Origin: Anniella stebbinsi
Lineage: Eukaryota; Chordata; Lepidosauria; Squamata; Anniellidae
Assembly (NCBI GenBank): GCA_029215795.1
Contig: JARDYH010000004.1
Coordinates: 202,286,017-202,350,016 of the forward strand
Direction of reading: 5' to 3'
DNA length: 64,000 nt
The position numbers and the translations under genes are program-made. Of this stretch, positions 33,043 through 44,099 are shown piece by piece. The notes beneath the pieces are model-generated. The model saw only the letters and a program-made list of their open reading frames with translations, did not search any database and had not been told where the DNA came from. How positions within the stretch are numbered: the first letter of the stretch is position 1; every line of letters starts with the position of its first letter.

Positions 33043-36000
33043 ATGATGGAAAATAAATTAAGAGTGGCAACCTTAAATGTTAAAGGGCTAGGAACTGTTA
33101 TAAAAAGGAAGAGAATAGAAGCATTATTAAAAAAAGAAAAAGCAGATGTTATTTTCTTGCAGGAAACTCATCAATCAAAGGAGGGTATAAATGAGCTTCG
33201 GATGAGGGATGTGGGCGTATATGAGAAAGCATTGGGTACTTCCAAAGCTAGAGGAGGAGTGATAATAATTTCAAAAAAATGTGGTATTAATGTTCAAAAA
33301 GTGAAGAAGGATGAATCGGGTAGATTTTTGATAATTTTTTGTATGTTGGGGAGGAGGAATATATATTGATTAATGTATATGCTCCTAATGGGAAACAAAT
33401 GGAATTCTTCAATGAAGTTTTTACTGCGGTGGGAGAAATGGGGAAATTTTAATGGCAGGAGATTTTAATATTGTATTAGATAAAGAAAAGGATAAGGATA
33501 ATATATTAAAAGATCTTAAGACTGGTGGGAAGACGGGTTTAAGCAAATTAATCGATGGAAAAGAATTAATGGATGTTTGGAGGGTTTTAAAGGGGGAAGA
33601 AAGGAAATATACTTTCTACTCACCAAGGTTTAAGAGTTATTCTAGGATAGATTTTATTTTTGTGTCAAAAAATATGTTATCCAAAATTATAGATTGTGCT
33701 ATAGGGGTTATTAAAGTCTCCGATCATGCAGTAATGACAGCAGATATTAAAATGAAGAAGGATTATAGAGAAGCAAAGAGGTGGAGAATGGATACAAGGA
33801 TTTTAAATAACAAAACTATTGTTGAAAAAATAAAAAAAGAAATGCAGATAATATGGGAAATTAATGAAGTAGAACAAAACTCTCAAGGGATTTTATGGGA
33901 TACAATGAAGGCAGTGGCAAGAGGGATTTGTATTAGGGAAAGGTGTACCCTAAGAAAACAACAGGAAGCACAAAATAAAAAGATAGAAAAGGAGGTAAGG
34001 GAATTAGAGGAAAAAGTAAGAGAGACAAAAGATATACGTCTATTTGCCCAAATTCAAGCTAAGAAGAAGGAATTAGAGAAAGAAGAGCTAGATCAGGTTC
34101 AAAGGGATTTGCTATATTTGAGGAGGGATTTTTTTGAATATAGTAACAAAAATTCTAGGATGCTGGCCAGGTCCACTCAGTCAACAAGGGCTATGAATAC
34201 GATAGGGACAATTAAAGATAAGACAGGGAAAAGATGTAATTTAATGAAGGATAAATTAAATATATTTCAGGAATTTTATAGTGAATTATATACATCAGAG
34301 ATGAGTCCACAGGTTAATGTAAGGGAATATGTAGAGAGGAATTGGAAAACAAGATTACAGAGTCAAGATAGGGATTATATGGAAGGTTTGGTTACAGAAA
34401 AAGAAATAGAAGGAATTATTGATAAATTAAAAGGAGGGAAATCTCCAGGGATAGATGGTTTGGGGCCGGAATATTATAAAACATTTAGAGAAATATTAAT
34501 ACCAAAATTGAAAAAGTTATTTAACAGTATAATAGAAGGAGGAAAGACCCCGCCATCATGGGATCATTCTTTGATTATATTAATCCCAAAACCAGATAAG
34601 GATTTGACAGACCCAGCCTCCTATAGACCAATATCTTTAATAAATCAAGATTCAAAAAAATTTACGGCAATAATGGCAAAAAGAATGAGTACTTTTATAA
34701 ATAAATATCTTAGGAAAGATCAATGTGGATTTATTTTAGGAAGGTTAATGCCTAATTTAATTGGGAGAGTTTTAAATATAATTATTATTTAAAAAAGGAA
34801 CTTAAAAGCAGGATTGTTAGCATTAGATATATTTAAAGCCTTTGATTGTGTGGAATGGCCAGCACTTAAAAAAATTATAAAAACTTTTGGGTTTGGAGAT
34901 ATGTTTATAGGAGTGATAGCTCAGTTGTATAAAAATAATAAAGCAGAAATTATAGTTAATGATGGGTTAACACAACAGATTACTTTAGCCCGAGGAACTA
35001 GACAAGGATGTCCACTTTCACCGATTTTATTTGCAATAGTGATAGAAATTTTGGCGAATGTTATAAGGGAGGATGTAAGATTAAAAGCGATAGATGGGAA
35101 AGAAAAGATTAAAATGAATATGTTTGCGGATGATACATTATTGACGTTAGAAAATCCCCTGGAGAGTGGGGATGTGATAAAGAAGCATTTGAGAGAATTT
35201 GGAGAGATTACTGGCTTACAAGTTAACTGGGGGAAGTCAGAAATGATGTTATTTAACTATAACGAGAAAGAAATGGAGGAGTGTAAATCTAAACTAGGTT
35301 TGAGGCTTAAGAATATAATAAGCTATTTAGGAGTTAACATTGCAAAAGGTTTAGATAGGTTAGAAGAAATTAACTTTGCTAGTTTGAAAAAACAGATGGG
35401 GAAAATTTAGAGGTATATAGAAAATTAAAGCATTCGTGGTTTGGTAGAATAGCGATTATTAAAATGAAGATATTACCTAAGATTAATTTTTTGTTTAGAA
35501 TGTTACCAATTAAAATAACGGAAGCAGAGTTAAAGAGTTGGCAAAATATGATTAATGCTTATTGTAATGGAGATAAAAAGCAAGGATTAATAAAGTGCTA
35601 TGGCATAAGACTCAAAAGAAAGGAGGTTTAGGACTTCCAAATATAAAGAAGTATTATATTGCTAATCAATTAAGACATGTTATAAATAGTATATTAGGGG
35701 AGTAAGACTTAGAATGGTTAGAGACGCGAACAGGGGAACAAGACTTTAAATTGCAAAATATCTTTTTTATTAAAATGCAAAAAAAGATCTGAAGGGCCTG
35801 GACAACCCGTTGTTGGAAAATATTTTAGAGATATGGAGAAAAATAAAAGGGAAGCTAATACCAGGAGTTTCTTCTCTTACCCCAGTTGTAGTAACGGGGG
35901 ACTTTCCAAGGAATTTAAAAGAAGAGTTGGAAGGGGGTCTGAGGGAACAGAAAATTATTAAATTAAGAGATTGCTTAAAAAGAATAATAAATAAGGAGCA

Positions 36001-36865
36001 AATCCGAGAGTTATTAATAGGGCAAAAGGTAGCTTGGTTCAAATGTATACAATTGGAACAATGGACACAGGACTGGAAAAGGAAAAATAAGGAATGTAGA
36101 AAGAATACAAGATTTGAAGATTTAATTGAATCAAGAGGAAAGAAGGAAGAAATTAAATTTAAAAAAGGTTTGACCAGTGAAATATATAAAATTTTGATAG
36201 AGGATGAGGAATATCAAGACTCTCTTAAAAAGATTTGGGAAGATGATTTAAAGGAACAAATTAATGAATACAACTGGGGGAGGATATGGGATGCAAGAAT
36301 GTTAAAGCTTTTATCGATTAGAATTAAGGAGAATTATTATAAGACAGTATGGAGATGGTATTTAACGCCGGTAAGATCCCATCAGATAGATAAAAAAGTG
36401 CCCAGGAATTGTTGGAGGGGATGTCAGGAGGTTGGAACTTATTTCCATATGTGGTGGAGCTGTGAACATGTACAAAAATTTTGGAAAAGGGTGTTTGAAG
36501 AAATAAGTGAAATAACGGGAAGTAAACTGGAGATAAGCCCAAAGCTGGCTCTACTAGCAATATGGGATAAAGGAAATGAGAATATAAGTAAGAGAGAATT
36601 GATAAACAACCTCCTGGCTCCCGTCAGAATAATGATAGCTAAAAATTGGAAAGGGCAAGGGATTTATACAATAGAAGAATGGTATAAAGAAATATGGGAT
36701 ATGGCACTTAATGATAAGTTAACGTGTAAGATGAAAATATTGAGGGGAATATCCAGGAAGAATGATTTTGAAAATATATGGAGTCCATTATTGGAACATG
36801 TATTAAGATCGGGGAAGGGGCAAATACCTTCAAAAGATTCTACACAATTTTGGAAGGATGTATAA
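33043..36865 (+). pseudogene. L1 ORF2 pseudogene (endonuclease-RT-C-terminal domain)
   Basis: 33043-33369 encodes the endonuclease N-terminus (RVATLNVKGLG, then IFLQETHQ). A frameshift precedes 33452-34792, which has AGDFNIVLDKE, SRIDFIFVS, SDHAVMTADI and the start of RT (GKSPGIDGLGPEYYK, ASYRPISLIN). A TAA at 34790-34792 interrupts RT in frame. 34814-35410 carries LALDIFKAFDCVEW, RGTRQGCPLSPILF and the catalytic FADD (MFADDTLL). 35411-35809 has several breaks. 35810-36865 encodes the C-terminal region with the CWRGCQEVGTYFHMWWSCEH cysteine/histidine motif. All ORF2 domains are recognisable but no full protein could be made. Confidence 0.9.
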
Positions 36866-36996
36866 TTAAATAAAAGTAGGTCTCCTGGGGAGAGGGGAGC
36901 ATGGGGGGTATGTAGGTTTTGTATTGTATTGTATGTAGTTTATGTTGTATTATGTTGTTTTAAGTTGAAGTAAAAATATTAACCACAAAAAAAAAA
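36866..36996 (+). other. L1 3' UTR and A-rich tail
   Basis: TAAATAAAAG at 36868-36877, G-rich GGGGAGAGGGGAGCATGGGG, T-rich (TATTG)n-like sequence and an A10 tail directly before the target duplication. Confidence 0.8.
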
Positions 36997-37012
36997 GAAC
37001 TTAAACGTTCTT
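36997..37012. repeat. 16-bp L1 target-site duplication (right)
   Basis: Identical to 31354-31369; the A tail joins it directly. Confidence 0.93.
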
Positions 37013-37325
37013 TAATAAATTCATATAAAATCGAGGGTTGGAGGGATCAATCTCAAATTTCATACACATACTTAGGTTTACCCCATAAGCATTGTGACCA
37101 AGTTTCAAGCCTGTAACTTTGACAATACAGAAGTTATAGGCATTTTTTCTTTTAAAAAATTCAGCTCTATAGGGCACAATAGGGCTGAAAATTAAATATC
37201 GGATTTCCGATAATTATCGTGAAGACAATATGATTAACCTATGATATTATCGGAGACGATAATTTTTTTGGTCCAAAATTCCGATAACAATAAAATACGA
37301 TATTTTTGGGTGTGCACATCCCTAT
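37013..37325. repeat. Host repeat right of the L1 insertion
   Basis: Starts with the 60-bp segment shared with 31155-31220. It continues through CGATAATTATCG- and CCGATAACAATAAAATACG-like words to a GGGTGTGCACATCCC end. This is a GTGCAC-ended DNA element with an A/T-rich body. Confidence 0.55.
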
Positions 37326-38040
37326 TCCTTATTATCACCAATTAGTCCATCTCATTTGTGGTATTGCAATCCCTGGCATCTCCTGGTTGAGTTGGGAATA
37401 ATCTTTAATCTAAATTCCTGTAGAACCACTGCCAGTAACTGAAGACAATATTGAGCTATATGGACCAGTCTGACTTGGTACAAGGTAACCTTTTTATTTT
37501 CCTAAGGTATCAGTTAGCCATGTGTATTCATTTCATAACAAATAAAGTTAATCTAAATTGAGTCCAACTGAAGGACAATCCTCTGGCAGCCCTCCGATAG
37601 CAGCTTCCTATGTTCCTACATCACGCAAACCAAGAATTGTGGGTTGTTGGGGGAGGAACAACCTAGACTTAGAACCCATGGTTTAACTCTGGTTAACAGA
37701 GCATCCCTGGGTTGTTTAGTGTAGCCGAAGTAGGCAAGCAGCCAGAAAGCAGCATTTACATTTGCTCGCTTCCACTCATTCACAACAACCCATGCTTTGT
37801 TTAAACCATGAGATGTTGTATCGTCTTGAACTAGATGATTTTCTGCAAATTCAGATCTCCAAGATGGAACGAGGGAGGAAAGGTCTGCAGACATTCACAT
37901 GGACAAAGTACATCATGGGAACTGAATGGTTGTTTCTGTGGGACTTTCTGAAAATACTGTGTGGGCTTTTTTGTTGTTGTTGTTGTTTTGTGCCAGCAGT
38001 CCAATGTAAGCAATAGTACTACAAGCTTGGAAGGATGAAA
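37326..38040. other. Degraded tRNA-SINE fragment, otherwise no gene
   Basis: 37355-37500 keeps scattered SINE words (CAATCCCTGGCATCTCC, GACCAGTCTGACTTGGTACAAGG) in the same order as the SINE at 47383-47583. A (TTG)n run is at 37973-37987. Confidence 0.45.
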
Positions 38041-39790
38041 TTCCTTTAAGAGTTTTATTGGTATTTTATTTACATTTTAATAATGTATTAGTTTATGTGC
38101 TTTTAATTAGGGGTGTGCACGGACCCCCCGGATCGGATCGGGACCCGGATCGGGACCTCCAATTTTGTCCCGGACCGGTTCGGACAAAATCGGAGGCCCC
38201 CCGGACCGGATCGAGTCCGATCCCGACCCCAAAATCGTACATTTTTGGATCGGCCGCCATTTTTTTCCCCATAGACTTGCATTGCAATGCAAGTCTATGA
38301 GGAAAAAATGGCGGCGGGTGGGTAAGGGGGGGCCTAACTCCCTCCCCCCCCCGGGGCCGTCCGCTGTGGACGGCCCCGGCAGGTAAACCCCCTCCCCCGC
38401 GCTCCCTACCCCCCCTGGGGCCGCCCGCTTCCATCCGCTGGCGCCCGCGGGCGCCAGCGGATAGAAGCGGACGGCTCCGGGGGGGGGTAAGCCCCCTTCC
38501 CCGCCACTTACCTTCTCGGCCCGTCCGGCGCCGGCGGCTACTACCAGCGGGCTCCGCGGCCTACTCTCGAGTAGCGCGCCGGGTGATGACATCACCCGGC
38601 GCGCCACCCTGGAGCAGGCCGCGGAGCCTGCTGGTAGTAGTAGGCGCCGGCGCCGGACGGGAGCCGCTGGGCCGGGCAGGTAAGGGCCCCCCTCCCCCCT
38701 CCCCCCTCCGCGCGCCCCCTCCTCCCCTCCACGCACCCCCTCCTTACCTTTCCGGCCCGGCGGCTCCCGTCCGGCGCCGGCGCCTACTACTTCCAGCAGG
38801 CTCCGCGGCCTACTCTAGAGTAGCGCGCCGGGTGATGACATCACCCGGCGCGCCATCCTAGAGCAGGCCGCGGAGCCTGCTGGGAGTAGTAGGCGCCGGC
38901 GCCGGACGGGAGCCGCCGGGCCGGAAAGGTAAGGGCCCCCCTCCCCCCTCCGCGCGCCCCCTCCTCCCCTCCACGCACCCCCTCCTTACCTTTCCGGCCC
39001 GGCGGCTCCCGTCCGGTGCCGGCGCCTACTACTTCCAGCAGGCTCCGCGGCCTACTCTAGAGTAGCGCGCCGGGTGATGACATCACCCGGCGCGCCATCC
39101 TAGAGCAGGCCGCGGAGCCTGCTGGGAGTAGTAGGCGCCGGCGCCGGACGGGAGCCGCCGGGCCGGAAAGGTAAGGGCCCCCCTCCCCCCTCCGCGCGCC
39201 CCCTCCTCCCCTCCACGCACCCCCTCCTTACCTTTCCGGCCCGGCGGCTCCCGTCCGGCGCCGGCGCCTACTACTACCAGCAGGCTCCGCGGCCTGCTCT
39301 AGAGTAGCGCGCCGGGTGATGACATCACCCGGCGCGCCACCCTAGAGCAGGCCGCGGAGCCTGCTAGTAGTAGTAGGCGCCGGCGCCGGACGGGAGCCAC
39401 CGGGCCGAGAAGGTAAGTGCCCCCCTCCTCCCCCCCCCCGCTGTCCACTTTCATCGGCGGGCGCCCACTGGCGCCCGCCAATGGAAGCGGCGGTGGGCGC
39501 CAGTGGGCGCCCGCCGATCCGCCGATCCGCCGAACCGGTTCGGAGCTTTTTCGGACCGGTTCGGATTGGATCGGCCGATCCAGCTGCGGGATCGGAAATC
39601 GGATAATTTATCCGATTTCCCACTGGACCGGACTCGGATCGTGGATCGGGTCCGATCCAGTGCACATCCCTACTTTTAATCAGTTTTATCTATTTTATAT
39701 TTGATGTTGTTCCTCGCCTCAATCCATAGGGAGAGGCAGGTAAGACATGAATAGATGATGATGATGATGATGATGATGATGTAAGTATAC
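38041..39790 (+). mobile_element. LINE/SINE 3' tail with (GAT)n, split by a hAT-like element
   Basis: The T-rich left part (38041-38107) and the right part (39673-39750, GTTGTTCCTCGCCTCAATCC...GGGAGAGGCAGG) resemble the tail at 40892-41036. A (GAT)n run ends it at 39754-39780. The break coincides with the hAT-like element 38108-39672. Confidence 0.6.
38108..39672. mobile_element. Palindrome-rich hAT-like element with four tandem modules (1,565 bp)
   Basis: The ends TAGGGGTGTGCAC and GTGCACATCCCTA are inverted, flanked by an 8-bp duplication CTTTTAAT (38100-38107 and 39673-39680). Four GC-rich palindromic modules are centred at 38589, 38838, 39080 and 39322, a period of 242-249 bp. Each has arms of about 95 bp around GGTGATGACATCACC. 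Modules are joined by C/T-rich linkers and bounded by CTTACCTTTCCGGC and GGAAAGGTAAG. Near the left end is CATAGACTTGCATTGCAATG, an AT-rich palindrome. No transposase is encoded; short frames across it are by-products of GC bias. Confidence 0.92.
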
Positions 39791-40223
39791 TTTTTTTAAA
39801 GTATACTTTACTATTTTAAGTTATTAAAATAGTAAAGTAAAAATAGTAATTAAAAAGGTACTTAAAAGAACAACAGCAGAAGTGGTTGCTAATAGTATAG
39901 GTGTGTTGGCTTCTTTAGTGCAAGCACCATTGTATAAACCTCTTGTTCAAATTTTCTTTCCATAGCTTTTTCAATGGTATTTTTCAAATCTATAGTGCTA
40001 GAAATTCTCTATGGTGAGAAATCTGTAGGTTTTCTTCCTGGTAGATTGGGAATATCAATAAGTATTCCTGTACTAGTGACTCAGCATTAAAGAAGAATTT
40101 TAACTTTAAAAAGAGACAAAATAAGAAAATAAGTCAAATTCTCCAAATCCCAAATTAAAGCTGTCCACAACAGAATGTGCTGCATAATAAGATAGCAGGT
40201 TAAAGGCTTTTAAAGGGGAAAGC
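39791..40223. other. A/T-rich spacer with a small hairpin
   Basis: TTTACTATTTTA and TAAAATAGTAAA at about 39807-39837 form a perfect short stem. No gene seen. Confidence 0.45.
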
Positions 40224-40585
40224 CTAGGCTGCCTCTACAAGAGAGGTTTAATGCTCTTTCAAGGCGCTTAAAAAAAATTACCTCTACAAGAACGGAGCGC
40301 AAATCGGGCGTAGAGGCGTGTTATCTCTCCGATTATGCGCATTATCGAATGCGTGTTAAACAGCGAGTTTTATTTTGCTCCGGCTGTTAAAGCGCATTTT
40401 GTCTATGTGAACAAGCACTTATGCGCATTAACTACTTGTAAAGCGCATTTTGGTCATCCCTTAATGCGCTTCGCCGCCTCTCGACACCTCTCATGCAGAG
40501 GCATTAGGCGTAAATGCGCTTCAGCGATTATGCGCATAATCGCCTAACCAGGCGCAAAAGCGAATCCTTGTAGAGGGGACCCTAG
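40224..40585. mobile_element. MITE with CTAGG...CTCTACAAG ends and repeated ATGCGC words
   Basis: The ends CTAGGCTGCCTCTACAAG and CTTGTAGAGGGGACCCTAG are imperfect inverted repeats. The interior has many ATGCGC/GCGCAT words in both orientations and the palindrome CGATTATGCGCATAATCG. A diverged minus-strand relative is at 46244-46440. No protein. Confidence 0.7.
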
Positions 40586-40784
40586 CTGCATAAATTGGGG
40601 TAATGCCCAAAATCTAGACAGGCTAACATTTGACCACCTTCCCAGCAACTGTCATCCACACCGAATTCATGTGACTCTTGCTTAGATTTCTCCTGTTCTC
40701 TGGTTTTTGATATTTCTCCTAGGTACTAACAAGTGTTCTCAAGGTTCTCTTTGGTGCTCATAGATATCCCAAGGACTCATAGAT

Positions 40785-41006
40785 AGAGTGGCACAGTGTC
40801 CTGCTTTACAGAGGACTGTCCTTTGTTTGAAGGTGTCCTCTGTTTGAAAGGCTGCCCAGTCTAAGCCTGGTTTAAAGATAAAAAGAGCCATAATTTTATT
40901 TGTTTTAATGTTTTATAAATTATTCTTTTATTTACATTTATTGTTGTTCCCTGCCTCAATCTGGATGGAGAGGTGGGTTAGAAATAAAATTATTATTATT
41001 ATTATT

Positions 41007-41037
<31 letters not shown>

Positions 41038-41215
41038 CAGGAGAGCAGGGGCCTAAAGATTACCCATCAACAGTTCGCACCTGGACAGCAGACTGAACAA
41101 GGGCACTGGATCTATTCAAATTATAGTAATTATTTCTAAATTTGCATCTATACATACAAATTAGTATGAGCAAAACACAAAAAACAAACCCCAGGCAAAC
41201 CAGCATCTTCTCTTG
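40785..41215. mobile_element. GTCCTCTGTTTGAA repeat, interrupted copy
   Basis: 40785-40891 and 41037-41215 match 63395-63660 in order (GTCCTGCTTTACAGAGGAC; CCATCAACAGTTCGCACC; CACCTGGACAGCAGACTG; TCTAAATTTGCATCTATAC). The gap 40892-41036 is a later insertion. Confidence 0.7.
40892..41036 (+). mobile_element. LINE/SINE 3' tail with mirrored (ATT)n(AAT)n
   Basis: TGTTGTTCCCTGCCTCAATC and GAGGTGGGTTAGAAATAAAAT are followed by (ATT)n then (AAT)n at 40988-41036. It is nested in the repeat 40785-41215. Confidence 0.65.
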
Positions 41216-42085
41216 TCCTTTTTTTAGCCATATATTTCATCTTTTATGTTGATATGCAACCATGCAACTGCACAATGTACTACACAGTAAAATCCACTTT
41301 TAATGGTCATGCAAACAGGTGAGCTGGGTATGATGATAAAATTTTCTTCGTTTTTCCCACTAGGTGGCCTTGCAAAATTGCTCAGCTGCAGCTGCCCATC
41401 AGCGTAAACTAAAAACTGTAGAGCAAGTATGTCCTATGAATCAGCCAATACAAGCCTGGGGATTCTATGAATCAGTTTGCATTCACATTTGTACATTCTG
41501 ATCTACAAAATAAATTGCTAGCTTCCTTGAATCTCTTTTTCATTTAGGCTGCAATCCTATATCTATTTACCTGGGAGTGACAGCCCCATTGAATTCAGTG
41601 GGACTTGTTTCTGAGTAGACATATATATAGGATTGCTTGGGTCATGTCATACCACAATCATCCCTCACCCCACTAGTCTGCCAAACAGCTGTGGTGGGAA
41701 GCCTGGATCTTCTTGGAAACAGTTTCCCAGCAGAATCGTCTCTCTCCCACCAGCCCACCAAATAGTTCCCAGCTCCTATCAAGTTCAGTTTGGAGGACTG
41801 TTTGGAAAGCTGGGGGTGGGGGGGTTGAATCTTCATGCACCAATTTCCCAGCAGAATTGAGGGAGCACCCCACCACCACATTTTCCCCAGCAGATTCAGC
41901 CCTCCTCCCACTAACCCACCATACAGCAACAGCATCATCTTCTCTTTCTCCTTCTCAGCCACTAATAATATGAGGTAAATTAGGTAAATGGCAGTTTTTC
42001 CTTTTCTGAACAGTAGAAATCAGTAGTGATGGGGGAGCTCTCAAGAAAGAGTGAGTTGCTTGGCTTCCCCTGGCTTATTGCATGA
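41216..42085. other. No gene seen; one GCAATCCTATA MITE
   Basis: 41545-41640 is a small MITE-like repeat: GGCTGCAATCCTATATC...TATATATAGGATTGC inverted ends around ACCTGGGAGTGA and TTCTGAGTAGACAT. Related sequence lies at 47800-47880. The rest is unassigned. Confidence 0.5.
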
Positions 42086-42107
42086 GAAGAAGAAGAAGAA
42101 GAAGAAG

Positions 42108-42137
<30 letters not shown>
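42086..42137. repeat. (GAA)17 microsatellite
   Basis: 52 bp of uninterrupted purine-strand GAA, a class able to form triplex DNA. Confidence 0.95.
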
Positions 42138-42139
<2 letters not shown>

Positions 42140-42218
42140 GTGGTGGTTGCGGCAGCAGCAGCTTATTTTAAGGATGAAATGAAATAAAACTTTGAAGAAA
42201 AGTAGTTTCCCATCAACT

Positions 42219-42537
42219 AGGGTGACCAGTTAAAATCCAGGTCAGGGCTCATGTAACTTTAACAGTTGTAGAGAAAAGGGAATTTCAGCCAGTGTCATTT
42301 GTATGCAATTAGTTCCTGGGGAAATTCCCTCTTCATCACAACAGGTAAAATTGCAGGGGCCCTGCCTTCTTTTGTATATGGTCACTCTAGTATAGTGCAT
42401 GCACCTTTACCTGTTGTGATGAAGAGGGAATTTCACCAGGAACTAATTGCATACAAATGACACTGGCTGAAATTCCCTTTTCTCTACAACTGTTAAAGTT
42501 ACATGAGCCCTGACCTGGATTTTATCTGGTAACCCTA
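42219..42537. mobile_element. Long-hairpin MITE, copy 2 (319 bp) with target duplication
   Basis: The ends AGGGTGACCAG and CTGGTAACCCTA are inverted. About 140-bp arms are nearly perfectly complementary around a 40-bp loop. CCATCAACT occurs on both sides (42210-42218 and 42538-42546), an 8-9 bp target duplication that fits hAT. Non-coding. Confidence 0.88.
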
Positions 42538-42546
42538 CCATCAACT

Positions 42547-43140
42547 CCAATACAAGAAGAATAGAATGCCATAATTATTTCAGGTGAAAATCATCTTGTC
42601 TCTTCAGAAAATGTGAATATGAAAAGGTTACCAACATTTTTTTCAAAAGCACTTTTCACAGAGGGAGGTTTCTTTGCTTTTTGTCTTTAAACTCCTCTTT
42701 CTCCCTCAAAATGTCATCAATCTTCCTGACATTTTCAGGACATGTGAACTGAACAATTATTTTTGGCATCTGGAATTTTCAGAAAGATTGGCCAAACTGT
42801 TTCAATTGTATAAATGTATGAATAACCCAATCACCTATCATCATTTAACATGGTGGAATGCTCAACTTACTGATGGATCTTCATTTACTGCTATGACTAT
42901 TATAATTGTAGTTTATATGGTAGATTTATATGGTAGATTTCCATCCAGCATCTCTTAACTATCACCTGGCAACCAGAGAAAACTACCCATGGCAAGCCAA
43001 TTCTGAATATCTTGCCAAAGCAAAACACAAGTATTTTGTTACAGCATAGTGCCAGCTTCCACCTTCCAGCTCTACACAGATTATTGCAAGTGAAAGCTGT
43101 CCTTAAACTACCAATTAGCAATCCTGGATCACATTGTTGT
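42547..43140. other. No gene seen
   Basis: A 94-codon frame (42674-42958) has no recognisable motif. Confidence 0.4.
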
Positions 43141-43144
43141 GAAT

Positions 43145-43445
43145 TGAAATGTATCAACTGTGCAAGGCCATCCTAAGACATTTTGCTGCCTGAAGTGAAA
43201 AACAAGATGGCGCTCCTTCCCATTCCATATATGAAAACCAATTAGTCTACCAGTTGAATCTGTCTTCAACACTGATGACAGTACAGTATCCTCCACTGCA
43301 CCAGAAGGCAGCAAGCTAACTTAAGAAGTATAGAGAAGGCTGCATGGCACACCGGTTTTTATTCCAATACCTTGCTGCCACCTGGCAAGATCTGCCACCT
43401 GAGGTGACTGCCTCATTCTGCCAGCCGAGCAACTGTGCTTATATT
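43145..43445. mobile_element. 'TTTTGCTGCCTGA' repeat, shorter copy
   Basis: The left edge (GCCATCCTAAGACATTTTGC) and right edge (CACCTGAGGTGACTGCCTCATTCTGCC, in pieces) match the edges of 63143-63751. The middle is shorter because the inner insertion of that copy is absent. Confidence 0.55.
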
Positions 43446-44099
43446 ATGGAGACCTTTACCTTCAAGTCTACTATGACTAACAGAACTTACTATATCAAGC
43501 AAAATTTCATCTTCTGGCCCTGCAATACAAATGCCCAAAACACTATATTCAGTATGTACATGAAATGACAACATTCCTTGGCACATGTTTTAGGAACCAT
43601 AAATCAGCACTCTTGACTAAAAGGGGAAAAAATGGAACAACCAGTTGCAAAACAGTTCAGAAAATCATAGCCTCTCTGATTCGTTCATTAATATTGCAAT
43701 AGGAGTGCACACCAACCATGAGATTCAGTTCAGATCTTAACTTGGCAGTTCAGAAAGCAGCCCAGTTTGTTTCAGATTGATTCAGAGGCCACCCATTTCA
43801 ATTTCGAGCAGAATCTGAATCTTGATTCAGAAATCCAAATCTTCATGTTTCTCATTGACCATAACTGGAAATCAACAAACAAATATACCTTTTTTCTCTC
43901 AGTACTAAGTGAAATTTGCCAGTGTAGTAGTCCTTTATGGGGGGTTTAAGCCTGCCAGATTTTAGACAAATAGGTGAAAGGGTTTTGTGCTACATGTCTT
44001 TACATGTTGGTGGGTTGTTTTTTTTAAAAAAAGGAATTGCTGATAATGTTTTTATTTCTTGACCCAATTAGGTATGATTTGCAGGGAGTATTGCCCTTT
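43446..44099. other. Probable diverged GTGCAC element, no gene
   Basis: 43703-43850 has GAGTGCACACC followed by ATTCAGTTCAG, TTGATTCAG and CAGAATCTGAATC words, as in other GTGCAC-ended repeats. Boundaries are unclear. Confidence 0.4.

Larger units (their letters stand above)
31370..36996 (+). mobile_element. Near full-length L1 retrotransposon (5.6 kb), inactive
   Basis: It has a 5' UTR of about 430 bp (31370-31801), ORF1, ORF2 in pieces, a short 3' UTR and an A-rich tail ending at 36996. It is bounded by a perfect 16-bp duplication, GAACTTAAACGTTCTT. The 5' end is therefore real rather than truncated. Frameshifts and stops in ORF2 make it inactive. Confidence 0.93.

Noticed and set aside
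38560..39420. CRISPR array
   Set aside because: The repeats are 242-249 bp apart, palindromic over their full length and in a eukaryotic transposon; no spacer pattern.
38093..39704. Several 60-209 codon frames rich in Gly, Arg and Pro
   Set aside because: They run across the palindromic modules on both strands and mirror each other; a result of GC-rich inverted repeats, not proteins.
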